Assembly (NCBI RefSeq): GCF_009649685.1
Contig: NZ_WJPK01000006.1
Location: 124,001 to 188,000, forward strand
DNA: 64,000 nt
Origin: Flavobacteriaceae bacterium EG-1
GTDB taxonomy: Bacteria; Bacteroidota; Bacteroidia; Flavobacteriales; Flavobacteriaceae
Direction: 5' to 3'
This document shows, one piece after another, positions 28,701-38,300 of the stretch (its first letter is position 1; every line of letters starts with the position of its first letter). The notes below the pieces were generated by a model. That model did no database searches, was not told where the DNA came from, and was given only the letters and a program-made list of their open reading frames with translations. Both the position numbers and the translations under genes were made by a program.

Positions 28701-31109
28701 CTATTTCTTACCTAATATGTGTAAAACATCAAAGGTTTTTTTAACTATTATTGAATTATCATCTTTTACTTTAACATCTTTAATCAAAATCTCCTCATTA
28801 TCAATTACAAGTTTTACAATTTTAAATGGCAGACCATGTAAATTAATCTTAAATGTCTCATAAGGTGTCGTATACTTACCAGCCTTATATTGCTGAATAA
28901 TTATTTCTTTATCATTACCAGTGAAACTAAAGTTTCGCTCACTGTACACACCATTACCATATTCAAATCCATCATTTGCATCTTCATAAACCATAGACAT
29001 TTCTTTGCCTTCTTTATAGTACACATCCAATACAAGCTCAGTAATCTCCTTTTCACCAACATATTGTTGAATAGGATATTTCGGTATTATAGCTCCTTCT
29101 CTAATAAAAATTGGCATAAAATCTAAGTCTGCATCAACCCATTGTTCTTTACCACCGATAACTACTTGATCATCCCAGAAGTTATACCATCTTCCTCTTG
29201 GCACATACATTCTACGTCCTTTTGCATTCGGCTCTATTATAGGACAAACCAAAATATGATCACCTACAACAAATTCATCTGTTCTGTAATGCGTTTGAGT
29301 ATCAGCTTGATCAATCATTACCAACGATTTCAACATCGGTATTCCTTCATTAGCATATCTATAGAAAGTACTATATAAATAAGGTAACAACTGATATCTT
29401 ATCTCAATAAACTTGCGAACTACATCAGTAATTCCTTCATCAAATGCCCAAGGTTCTTGATCCCCATGATCACCTGATGAATGAGTTCTACAAAACGGGT
29501 GAAACACTCCTAGTTGTATCCAACGTGCATATAATTCACCATTAGGTTGTTCTGCAAAACCACCAATATCGGAACCTATAAACGAAAACCCTGACATGCA
29601 CATTCGCTGTGCTTGTATGTTTGCTATCCATAGATGTTCCCAATTTGCTACATTATCACCTGTCCAAGAAGAGGTATAGCGTTGGGTGCCTGAATACGCT
29701 GCTCTTGTAATTACAAAGGGTCTCTTTGGATAAATAAATTTCTTTACCCCATGATAAGTAGCCCTAGCCATTTGCATACCATAAATATTATGTGCTTTTC
29801 TATGACTACACGGGTTACCATCATAATCGTGTCTTACATCATTAGGGAATGTTTTGTTTGGCACTTCCATTACTGCAGGTTCGTTCATATCATTCCAAAC
29901 ACCACGAACACCTACATCTTCAATGAGCTCTTTATAGAGTCCAGCCCACCAATCTCGAACTTCTGGTTTAGTGAAATCTGGAAAATAACACTCACCTGGC
30001 CATACTTTACCTTTCATGTACGGGCCATCTGCTCTTTTACAGAAATAATCTTTTTCTAATGCCTCTTTAAACACATCATTTTCAGGATCAATTTTTATTC
30101 CTGGATCAATTATAACTACAGTTTTAAAGCCATCATCTTCCAACTCCTTCACCATTCTTTTTGGATCTGGAAAATATTCTTTATTCCATGTAAAACATCT
30201 AAAACCTTCCATATAATCAATATCGAGGTAAATTGCATCACAAGGAATTTGTAATTCTCTAAACTTACTGGTTACTTCTTTTACTTTAGACTCAGGATAA
30301 TAGCTCCATTTGCATTGGTGGTACCCCAATGCCCAAAGTGGAGGTAAATGATGAGGCTTACCTGTTAAATCAGTATAATCTGCTACTACATCTGCCATAT
30401 CAGGACCATAAATGAAATAATAATTCATTTCACCTCCTTGCGCCCAAAAGCTAGTTACATTTCTACGCTCGCTTGAAAAATCGAAAAAAGAACGAAATGT
30501 ATTATCAAAAAAGATACCGTATGCTTTTGTTTTATGAAGCCCTACATAAAATGGTATTGTTTTATAAATAGGATCTGTATCCTTAGAATACGCATAAGAA
30601 TCGGTCACCCAATTTTCGAATCGTTTTCCTTTCAAATTCAAATGTACTGGCTTATCACCAAGACCATAAAAACTTTCACCTTCTTGGCTAACCTTACTCA
30701 TTTTAACAACATTACCACCAAACTCATAACTTTCTTCCCAGTGAAAACCTAATTCGTCTTCACTAAGTAGAGTTTTATCTTCAGCATCATAGATAGACTT
30801 TCGCATATCCGATTTGTGAATTTCACAAATTAATTTAGCAGTAGTTATAGTATATTTTTCATCATCTTCACTTATTTCTAAATGATTATATCCTTCACTA
30901 TGGTATTTAGTTATTGCATAAGAAAAATCGTTGCTTATATCTTGATGACTGGTATATCTGAATCGTAGAACGCCGTCCCTTAAAATCTTAACTTGTAAGA
31001 ATATATCATTATCTGCTTTAAAAATTAAGGTATCAACATTCTTTTCATATGTTGATATCTTACCTGGAAAAAGATTACCCTTATATTCCAGTTCAGTATT
31101 AGTAATCAT
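28701..31109 (-). CDS. Glycoside hydrolase family 31, alpha-glucosidase
   Basis: An 802-residue GH31 enzyme expected to release glucose from maltose and malto-oligosaccharides. An N-terminal beta-sandwich (about 1-240) precedes the TIM barrel. The catalytic nucleophile is the aspartate in GVWNDMNEPAVMEVP. Substrate-binding blocks include PLWALGYHQCKWSYYPESKV, FSFIGSDIGGFAEQPNG and RTHSSGDHGDQEPW. There is no signal peptide, so it acts in the cytoplasm. glgB follows upstream on the same strand with a 152-bp gap, and a sugar porter is convergent. Together these suggest uptake and intracellular breakdown of alpha-glucosides. Confidence 0.95.
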   Translation of the reverse strand: MITNTELEYKGNLFPGKISTYEKNVDTLIFKADNDIFLQVKILRDGVLRFRYTSHQDISNDFSYAITKYHSEGYNHLEISEDDEKYTITTAKLICEIHKSDMRKSIYDAEDKTLLSEDELGFHWEESYEFGGNVVKMSKVSQEGESFYGLGDKPVHLNLKGKRFENWVTDSYAYSKDTDPIYKTIPFYVGLHKTKAYGIFFDNTFRSFFDFSSERRNVTSFWAQGGEMNYYFIYGPDMADVVADYTDLTGKPHHLPPLWALGYHQCKWSYYPESKVKEVTSKFRELQIPCDAIYLDIDYMEGFRCFTWNKEYFPDPKRMVKELEDDGFKTVVIIDPGIKIDPENDVFKEALEKDYFCKRADGPYMKGKVWPGECYFPDFTKPEVRDWWAGLYKELIEDVGVRGVWNDMNEPAVMEVPNKTFPNDVRHDYDGNPCSHRKAHNIYGMQMARATYHGVKKFIYPKRPFVITRAAYSGTQRYTSSWTGDNVANWEHLWIANIQAQRMCMSGFSFIGSDIGGFAEQPNGELYARWIQLGVFHPFCRTHSSGDHGDQEPWAFDEGITDVVRKFIEIRYQLLPYLYSTFYRYANEGIPMLKSLVMIDQADTQTHYRTDEFVVGDHILVCPIIEPNAKGRRMYVPRGRWYNFWDDQVVIGGKEQWVDADLDFMPIFIREGAIIPKYPIQQYVGEKEITELVLDVYYKEGKEMSMVYEDANDGFEYGNGVYSERNFSFTGNDKEIIIQQYKAGKYTTPYETFKINLHGLPFKIVKLVIDNEEILIKDVKVKDDNSIIVKKTFDVLHILGKK

Positions 31110-31261
31110 ATTCTAAAAATTTAATTTATTACACACAAATGAAATCATTTCTATTAAGAATAAAAAGCTTTTAGGAAGCATTTCACGAATTGTTGAATTA
31201 TGAGATAAATCTTATTAAATACATGAAATAAATTAATATAAATACGAAAAATATATTATTC

Positions 31262-33169
31262 TTAAGCCCACTTTAAAACTATTACTCCTAAAGGAGGTAG
31301 TTTAACTGCAGCCGAATATACTTTATTGTGCCAAGTCGACTTTTTAATCTTAATAGGTTTAGCATTTACCACTCCACTCCCTTCATATTTCTTAGCATCA
31401 CTATTAAAGACTTCTTTAAGACTGCCTTTTCTAGGTAAGCCTACTTTATAATTTTCACGAATAACTGGTGTCATATTACAAATAACCACAAGATCATTCT
31501 CTTTGTCATGGCCTTTTCTAATATATGATAATACCGAGTTTTCGGCGTCACTGTGATCAATCCATTCAAAACCCTCACTACTAAATTGCTTTTCGTATAA
31601 TGCAGGCATACTTTTATAGAAGGAATTTAAATCAGTAATGTACTTTTTTACTCCACTATGAAAATCGTATTGCAGCAAATGCCAGTCTAGACTCCCTTGA
31701 AAATTCCACTCTTCACTCTGACCAAATTCAGAGCCCATAAACAATAAATTAGTACCAGGATGCGTAAACATATACCCATATAAGAGTCTTAGATTAGCAT
31801 ATTGTTGCCACTCATCTCCAGTCATACGACCCTTTATAGATTTTTTACCATATACAACCTCATCATGAGATAGGGGCAGCATAAAATTTTCAGAGAATGC
31901 ATATGTCATACTAAAAGTAATATCATTTTGATGATGCTTTCTATAAATACCTTCTTTCTGAAAATACTCTAAAGTATCGTGCATCCACCCCATCATCCAC
32001 TTCATACCAAAGCCCAAACCTCCTAAATCAATAGGTTTTGAAACTCCAGTAAAATTAGTAGACTCCTCAGCAATTGTTTGTGTATCAGGATAATTCTCAT
32101 AAACAGCCTTATTAAGTTCTTTTATAAACTCAATAGCTTCTAGGTTCTCGTTTCCTCCAAATTGATTGGCATCCCATTCTCCTTCATCCCTTGAATAATC
32201 TAAATACAACATTGAAGCAACAGCATCAACACGAAGACCATCTGCGTGAAATTTATCGAGCCAAAAAAGCGCATTACTTATTAAAAATGATTTTACTTCA
32301 TTTCGACCATAATTAAAAATTAAGCTTTTCCAGTCTGGATGATAGCCTCTTTTTCTATCCGGATGCTCATACAAGTGCGAACCGTCAAAAAAACCAAGCC
32401 CATGTGCATCTTCAGGAAAATGAGACGGAACCCAGTCTAATATAACTCCTATATCATTTTGATGAAGCTTATCTACCAATAACATTAATCCTTCTGGTTC
32501 ACCGAAACGTGATGTTGGCGCAAAATATCCAGTAAGTTGATAACCCCATGAAGGATCGTAAGGATACTCCATTATTGGCATAAATTCAACATGAGTAAAT
32601 TGCATTTCTTTTAAATAAGAAACCAATTCATCTGCAAGTTCTGCATAAGATAAAGATCTATTTTCTTCCCCTTTACGTTTCCATGAAGCTAAATGCACCT
32701 CATACACAGAATATGGTTTATCAAGTGCATTCTTATTTTTTCGATACCCCATCCATGCCTTATCTCTCCATTTATAATCTAAATTCCAAACAACTGAGGC
32801 TGTTTTAGGGGGTAATTCGCAACTTAAAGCAAAAGGGTCTGCCTTTTCAGTTTGAATACCGTAATAATTGCTATGAATTTTATATTTATAGGTTTCGCCT
32901 TGCTTTATACCTGGTATAAAACCCTCCCAAATACCTGAACCGTCCCAACGAACATTCAATTTATGCTCTCCATCAGTCCAATAATTGAAATCACCTATGA
33001 CGGATACTTGATTTGCCGAAGGAGCCCATACTGCAAAATATGCGCCCTCTTCCCCATTAACGGTTATTAGATGTGAACCAAATTTCTCATACATCCTATA
33101 ATGCTTACCAGCCTTTATTAAATCAACATCAAATTCGGTTAAAAGACTGTGTACTATAACGTTGCTCAT
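31262..33169 (-). CDS. glgB: 1,4-alpha-glucan branching enzyme
   Basis: GH13 enzyme that introduces alpha-1,6 branches into glycogen. The 635-residue protein has the N-terminal CBM48 domain (about 30-130, AYFAVWAPSANQVSVIGDFN), then the catalytic barrel. This has VILDWVPSHFPEDAHGLGFF, the nucleophile aspartate in GLRVDAVASMLYLDY, the acid/base glutamate in TIAEESTNF and the third carboxylate in LPLSHDEVVYGKKS. A C-terminal beta domain follows. No glgA or glgC is adjacent, so glycogen synthesis genes must lie elsewhere. It is cytoplasmic. Confidence 0.96.
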   Translation of the reverse strand: MSNVIVHSLLTEFDVDLIKAGKHYRMYEKFGSHLITVNGEEGAYFAVWAPSANQVSVIGDFNYWTDGEHKLNVRWDGSGIWEGFIPGIKQGETYKYKIHSNYYGIQTEKADPFALSCELPPKTASVVWNLDYKWRDKAWMGYRKNKNALDKPYSVYEVHLASWKRKGEENRSLSYAELADELVSYLKEMQFTHVEFMPIMEYPYDPSWGYQLTGYFAPTSRFGEPEGLMLLVDKLHQNDIGVILDWVPSHFPEDAHGLGFFDGSHLYEHPDRKRGYHPDWKSLIFNYGRNEVKSFLISNALFWLDKFHADGLRVDAVASMLYLDYSRDEGEWDANQFGGNENLEAIEFIKELNKAVYENYPDTQTIAEESTNFTGVSKPIDLGGLGFGMKWMMGWMHDTLEYFQKEGIYRKHHQNDITFSMTYAFSENFMLPLSHDEVVYGKKSIKGRMTGDEWQQYANLRLLYGYMFTHPGTNLLFMGSEFGQSEEWNFQGSLDWHLLQYDFHSGVKKYITDLNSFYKSMPALYEKQFSSEGFEWIDHSDAENSVLSYIRKGHDKENDLVVICNMTPVIRENYKVGLPRKGSLKEVFNSDAKKYEGSGVVNAKPIKIKKSTWHNKVYSAAVKLPPLGVIVLKWA

Positions 33170-33466
33170 ATTTGGTTTTCTAGGTAAGTACTGTTTTAGT
33201 TCATTATGATTTTCTCTTCCTACTTCAAATTACTCAATTACTTAATTCAACAAAAAACTGTTATCAATAATGAGTTCAAAATTTTCACTCTTACAATTTA
33301 CTTAAAACGATTTATTACCGTGGTTGGGCATTAAATATCGTATTTCTAATTCGTTTTATCATTATTTCGTTTGCTTTTTTTATTCGCGCATTTCTAATTA
33401 ATGTTACTATAATATCTTTTCATATACTGTAGTTCATCTAATTTCTGATTTTTAAAAAAAAAAGCA

Positions 33467-33500
33467 CAAATTTAAGTCTATAATAAAAGTACAATGCAAA
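33467..33500 (-). promoter_or_regulatory. Candidate glgB promoter
   Basis: On the minus strand TTTG (33500-33497) and TAAATTTG (33474-33467) are separated by 22 bp, close to the Bacteroidota consensus. The leader to glgB would be nearly 300 nt, so a nearer promoter is possible. Confidence 0.3.
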
Positions 33501-33684
33501 TATGATTGTTAGACTTTATAAACTTTTGGTTGCTTAAGATAAGAAAACTATTGTTGGTTTATTAATAAATCAACCAACACACGTTTACCACAACTTAGAA
33601 CAGGCAAAAAAAGGGATATCGTTCATTGAACGAACAAAACACTCCATACGTCCGAATGGCTTTCTTGCAATTGGGCAACAACTA

Positions 33685-33777
33685 CATTTTCCACCACAAA
33701 AAAGGGTCATTTCACATCAAAAAAGGACACAATTCACAACAAATAACCAAAGCAAGGCTTACTTCAATCTAACTTTG
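33685..33777 (+). promoter_or_regulatory. Promoter with three 21/22-bp spaced direct repeats, copy 1
   Basis: Three imperfect repeats of type CACnnC-AAAAAA-GG begin at 33692, 33713 and 33735, spaced 21 and 22 bp (two helix turns). They stop about 22 bp before TAACTTTG (33770-33777), a perfect TAnnTTTG -7 element. No -33 TTTG is present; the third repeat lies where it would be. This layout is expected of an activator-dependent promoter bound by a protein recognising direct repeats, such as a LytTR-type regulator (inference). It is repeated almost unchanged before the second peptide pair. Confidence 0.6.
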
Positions 33778-33801
33778 AATCAGAATTAAAAAACCCAAAT
33801 C

Positions 33802-33975
33802 ATGTCAAATAAAATTAAAAGTTCATTGTTCTTAAGTTGTTTTATCGCAGTATTTGCAATTTATAATTTTACTATTACTGAGGGAGATAATAATTATAAT
33901 ACAATTGAATTCGCTCAAGCAGAACTAGATCAAGATATTCCTACATTAGAATTAGAAATTGAAGAAAACAAATAA
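33802..33975 (+). CDS. Micropeptide precursor 1 (57 aa)
   Basis: First of four paralogous short genes. The N-terminal block MSNKIKSSLFLSCFIA and YNF is shared by all four: two lysines, then a hydrophobic helix of about 15 residues with one conserved cysteine at position 13. The C-terminal 33 residues are acidic and unique to this copy (ending TLELEIEENK). This looks like an export signal or membrane anchor carrying a variable small domain. The cysteine context FLSC is a poor lipobox, and the hydrophobic stretch continues past it. It is preceded by a duplicated activator-type promoter and followed after 66 bp by copy 2. I recognise no known family. Confidence 0.7.
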   Translation: MSNKIKSSLFLSCFIAVFAIYNFTITEGDNNYNTIEFAQAELDQDIPTLELEIEENK

Positions 33976-34041
33976 CATATAACTTAACCTACTTATATAT
34001 CCCAACCTACTAACTAACCTAAATCAATAAAATCTCAAATC

Positions 34042-34218
34042 ATGTCAAACAAAATTAAAAGTTCTTTATTCTTAAGTTGTTTCATCGCAATGCTAACTAT
34101 ATATAACTTTAGCATCAATGAAACTGAAAATCAAATTAGCAATTCAAATGATATAGCTAAAACTGAAATCGTACAAGTGACCATGATTGATAACCTACAA
34201 TTCGAAGAAGTAAAATAA
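34042..34218 (+). CDS. Micropeptide precursor 2 (58 aa)
   Basis: Second paralogue, in the same transcript as copy 1 (66-bp gap, terminator only after this gene). It keeps the N-terminal block with cysteine 13 and the YNFSI junction. The variable tail ends IDNLQFEEVK, close to IDNLDFEESK in copy 3, although the middle of the tail differs. The codons of the first 16 residues are almost identical to the other copies, so the family arose by recent duplication. The function is unknown. Confidence 0.7.
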   Translation: MSNKIKSSLFLSCFIAMLTIYNFSINETENQISNSNDIAKTEIVQVTMIDNLQFEEVK

Positions 34219-34239
34219 ACCCAACAAATACCTACTTAC

Positions 34240-34271
34240 AAAAAGGGCTCAGATATATCTGAGCCCTTTTT
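34240..34271 (+). terminator. Terminator of micropeptide pair 1
   Basis: A strong stem AAAAGGGCTCAGAT and its complement with a tiny loop, then a T run, 22 bp after copy 2. Confidence 0.9.
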
Positions 34272-34584
34272 ATTTTGAAGATTTACATTGTTCTATGAAG
34301 CTTATTAATCCCTACTTAGACATAACTTCCTAATATGAGTACAATCAAAATATCTTTCAACAATTTATTTTAATGAACTATTTAACAAACTCACAACTAT
34401 AGAAAGACTATAACATTCTTATGTGTGATTAAGGATAATTCAGAATACCTTGTGAAGCAATTATCACTCCAATTAGCCAATGAAAATATTAGCATTATTT
34501 AAAACCGTAAAAACTTGTACAACCACACATCGTATAAATTAAACAGTTCACCCAAAGACCTATACAGCAAAGGGCTAGCACACA
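34272..34584. other. Spacer between the two micropeptide pairs
   Basis: An AT-rich stretch of about 310 bp with no ORF of note on either strand. Similarity to the region before copy 1 begins near 34585, with the duplicated promoter. Confidence 0.5.
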
Positions 34585-34677
34585 TTTTCGCCACCACAAA
34601 AAAGCATCATTTCACATCAAAAAAGGGTGACTTTCACAACAAATAACCAAAGCAAGGCTTACTTCAATCTAACTTTG
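34585..34677 (+). promoter_or_regulatory. Promoter with three direct repeats, copy 2
   Basis: A near-exact duplicate of 33685-33777. The repeats begin at 34592, 34613 and 34635, and the -7 TAACTTTG is at 34670-34677. The last 66 bp before the ATG (from about 34636) are identical to copy 1. The bases between the repeats have changed while the repeat cores are kept, which argues for selection on them. Confidence 0.6.
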
Positions 34678-34701
34678 AATCAGAATTAAAAAACCCAAAT
34701 C

Positions 34702-34878
34702 ATGTCAAATAAAATTAAAAGTTCATTATTCTTAAGTTGTTTTATCGCTGTATTTACAATTTATAATTTCAGCTTAACTGAGGCAGAGAATACTTATACC
34801 AATTCTAGCGAAATTGTTAATGCCGAATTTGACAATTTAACAGCAATCGACAATTTAGATTTTGAAGAATCCAAATAA
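34702..34878 (+). CDS. Micropeptide precursor 3 (58 aa)
   Basis: Third paralogue with the common N-terminal block, cysteine 13 and YNFSLTEAEN at the junction. The tail contains NSSEIVNAEFDNLTAIDNL and ends FEESK. It is the first gene of the second pair, 63 bp before copy 4. The tail is acidic, with no further cysteine and no double-glycine cleavage site. No homologue is known to me. Confidence 0.7.
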   Translation: MSNKIKSSLFLSCFIAVFTIYNFSLTEAENTYTNSSEIVNAEFDNLTAIDNLDFEESK

Positions 34879-34941
34879 AAAATTTAGTATCACCTACTTT
34901 CTTTAACCATCCCATTTTAACCAAACTAAAAACCCCAAATA

Positions 34942-35112
34942 ATGTCAAATAAAATTAAAAGCTCATTATTCTTAAGTTGTTTTATCGCTGCCTTCACCAT
35001 ATATAATTTTAGTATTACAGAAACAAATACCAACGTTACTGCCGAAATTGCAATTGCAGAACTTAACCAAATACCAACAACAAACTACCTTCAAGACGAA
35101 GACCTAAATTAA
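34942..35112 (+). CDS. Micropeptide precursor 4 (56 aa)
   Basis: Fourth paralogue. It shares the N-terminal block and cysteine 13 with the others, then has the most divergent tail (ETNTNVTAEIAIAELNQIP, ending QDEDLN). It ends 19 bp before a strong terminator. It is the second gene of pair 2, mirroring the two-gene layout of pair 1. Confidence 0.68.
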   Translation: MSNKIKSSLFLSCFIAAFTIYNFSITETNTNVTAEIAIAELNQIPTTNYLQDEDLN

Positions 35113-35131
35113 ACCAGAACAAAACCTACTT

Positions 35132-35168
35132 AAAAAAAGGACTCAAAATAAACTTGAGTCCTTTTTTT
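35132..35168 (+). terminator. Terminator of micropeptide pair 2
   Basis: A 15-bp stem AAAAAAAGGACTCAA with its complement around a 7-base loop, ending in a T run. Confidence 0.9.
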
Positions 35169-35320
35169 TATACGCCTAAATACCAGCCCTTTAACCAATA
35201 AAGCAGATCGTTAAAGTATTATTTAGCAGTTAAACCATTATTGTTGTAGTATTATCTTAATATACCATCTCTTCTCATTTTTATATAGTACTATTGTTAC
35301 AATTTTCTAATGCTTCTAGA

Positions 35321-38300
35321 ATGAACACCAAGTACACCAATAGGTTTAAGAATAATATTTTAAAACCTATCACTGCTTATTTCAAAATTAAAGACAAACC
35401 ACTTAAAATAAGTGGAATTCTGTTTTTATTACTGATATTTCTGTCAATTTCAACAATACAAGCACAATGTAGCTCCGAACCTTTTCCTAACCAATGGACT
35501 GTTCATGAATATCAAACTAATCCTTATACGGCTATTTACACCTTTGCCAGATATGATTTAGATGGTGATGGTCTTAACGACATTGTTACCGGTGGATGGT
35601 GGTATAAAAACTCAGGAAACGCCTCCGATAATTGGACAAAAAACACTATAGGTAGAAACTTCGGAAATATTGCTCATGTTCATGACTTTGATAATGACGG
35701 CGATATGGATTTATTAGGTACGACTTTAGGACCCTCAGGAAAAGAGTATCAAAGCGTTCAACTTGTATGGGCCGAAAATGATGGTACTGGAATTTTTACA
35801 TTACATACTAATTTGCCAACTATTACAAGTTCATGGTCCGAACCATTTTTAGCGGGATTAGCAGGAGGCAACTTTGGTACAGGAGGTACTTATCAAATGG
35901 CAATAAACTGGAATGGCGCAGAGAAAACACATGAACCCATTCAGTTGTTAACCCCAACAGCGAATCCAACAACGGGAACATGGAGTTTAGAAGATATAAG
36001 TAATGATTCTTCTGGAGAAGACCTTCAAGCTGCTGACATAGACAATGATGGTGATTTAGATCTTTTTCAAGGTGTCAATTGGTTAGAGAATAACGGCTCA
36101 GGTGTTTTTACTACACATTCAACAGGTTTAAGCTATGGTAGCACACCAGACCGAGCACAATTGGCAGATTTTGATAAAGACGGTGATTTAGATGCTGTAG
36201 TAGGTCAATTAGGGTATGGATCTGATCCAAATAGGTATGATTTAGCTTGGTTTGAGGCACCAGAGGATCCAACTGAAACCTGGACTAAACACTTATTATC
36301 TACTGACGTTCATGGGAGTTTAAGTGTATTTGCTGCTGATATTGATTTTGATGGTGACGAAGATATAATCGTTGGTGAATGGTTAGGTTCAAGAAGATTA
36401 ATGGCATTCGAAAATAATTTATGTAATAATGAAGATTGGGAAATGCATGTCATAGATGATAGTCCTCAAAATTGGGAACATCATGACGGAGCTCGAGTGA
36501 TAGATATAGACAATGATGGAGATTTAGATATTGTTTCCAATGGATTTAAAAATCAAAAAGTAGTTAGAATTTATGAAAACTTATCTAGTGTAGTCGCAAA
36601 TAGCCAACCAATAGCAAATGCTGGCAACAACAAAACTATTACATTACCAACCAATGCTATTACAATAAATGGAACTGGTAATGACCCTGATGGTGGAAAC
36701 ATTTCTTATTCTTGGTCGCAGACAAGTGGACCTTCAACAGCAAATTTATCCAACTCATTAACTGCAAATTTAACCGCAGACAATTTAGTTGAAGGAACTT
36801 ATATTTTTCGCTTAACTATTACAGATGATGAAAATGACACTGATTTTGATGAGATGTCTGTTACGATTAACCCAGAACAAAATACTGACATACCTCTAGT
36901 AAATGCAGGAAGTAATCAGACTATTATGCTGCCCACTAACAGCATCATATTATACGGATCGGGAAGCGATCCTGATGGTGGCGCCATAACATACGAATGG
37001 ACGCAAATTAGTGGACCGAATACAGCTGTTTTAAATAATGAAAATACTACTGAATTAACTGCAAGTGAATTAATTGAAGGCACATATGTTTTTCGATTAA
37101 ATATTACTGACAATGAAAATGATTCAGCTTTTGACGATGTTACTTTAGTTGTTTCTCCACAGGAAAACACCGATTTACCATTAGCAAATGCAGGAAGCGA
37201 TCAAACTATTTTGCTACCCATCAATAGTATCACATTAAATGGTTCGGGAAGCGACCCTGATGGTGGTACCATAACATACGAATGGACGCAAATTAGTGGA
37301 CCGAATACTGCTGCTTTAACTAATGAAAATACTACTGACTTAACTGCAAGTGAATTAATTGAAGGCACATACGTTTTTCGATTAACTATTACTGACAATG
37401 AAAATGATTCAGCTTTTGACGATGTTACTTTAATTGTTTCTCCACAAGAAAATACTGACATGCTAATTGTAAATGCAGGAAGCGATCAAACTATTTTGCT
37501 ACCCACAAATAGTATCACATTAAATGGTTCGGGAAGCGATCCTGATGGTGGCACCACTACTTTTGAATGGACACAAATTAGTGGACCGAATACAGCCGTT
37601 TTAACTAATGAAAATACTACTGACTTAACTGCAAGTGAATTAATTGAAGGCACATACGTTTTTCGATTAACTATTACTGACAATGAAAATGATTCAGCTT
37701 TTGACGATGTTACTTTAGTTGTTTCTCCACAAGAAAATACTGACATTCTAATTGTAAATGCAGGAAGTGATCAAACTATTTTGTTACCCACCAATAGTAT
37801 CACATTAAACGGTACGGGAAGCGATTCTGATAGTGGCTCCATAACTTTCGAGTGGACGCAAATTAGTGGCCCGAATACAGCTATTTTAACTAATGAAAAT
37901 ACTACAGACTTAACTGCAAGTGAATTAATTGAAGGGACTTATGTTTTTCAATTAACAGGAGCTGATAATGAAAACCAATCAGCATCAGACGAGGTTTCTG
38001 TATTTGTTTCTGCTACAAATTCATTAAACCAAGACCCTATTGCTATTTTAAATGCTGATGTTATCTCTGGTCCTAATCCATTGACAGTACACTTCACAGG
38101 TAGCAATTCTACAGATGACGGGACAATAGCTACTTATTCTTGGGATTTTGGAAATGATGATACAAGCTTTGTTGAAAACCCAAGTTATACCTTTACAACT
38201 AACGGTACTTTTGAAGTTATTTTAACCGTAACTGACACAGATGGCAATTCAAACGCTTCTTCTATCAGCATAACAGTTACAGCTTCTGAAACCACTTTAG

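Noticed and set aside
29751-30059. 102-codon ORF antisense to the GH31 gene
   Set aside because: Shadow frame inside a strongly conserved enzyme.
33656-33772. 38-codon ORF across the direct repeats, with a His/Lys-rich repeated pattern
   Set aside because: The pattern comes from the 21-bp repeats themselves. The duplicate region before pair 2 has no equivalent ATG, so it is not a conserved gene.
33802-35112. Reading the micropeptides as classical lipoproteins
   Set aside because: The cysteine lies within the hydrophobic segment, only 12 residues from the start, and the context FLSC is a weak lipobox.
36598-38024. Possible CRISPR-like array from regular repeats
   Set aside because: Repeats are 285 bp, in frame and coding, without spacers or cas genes.
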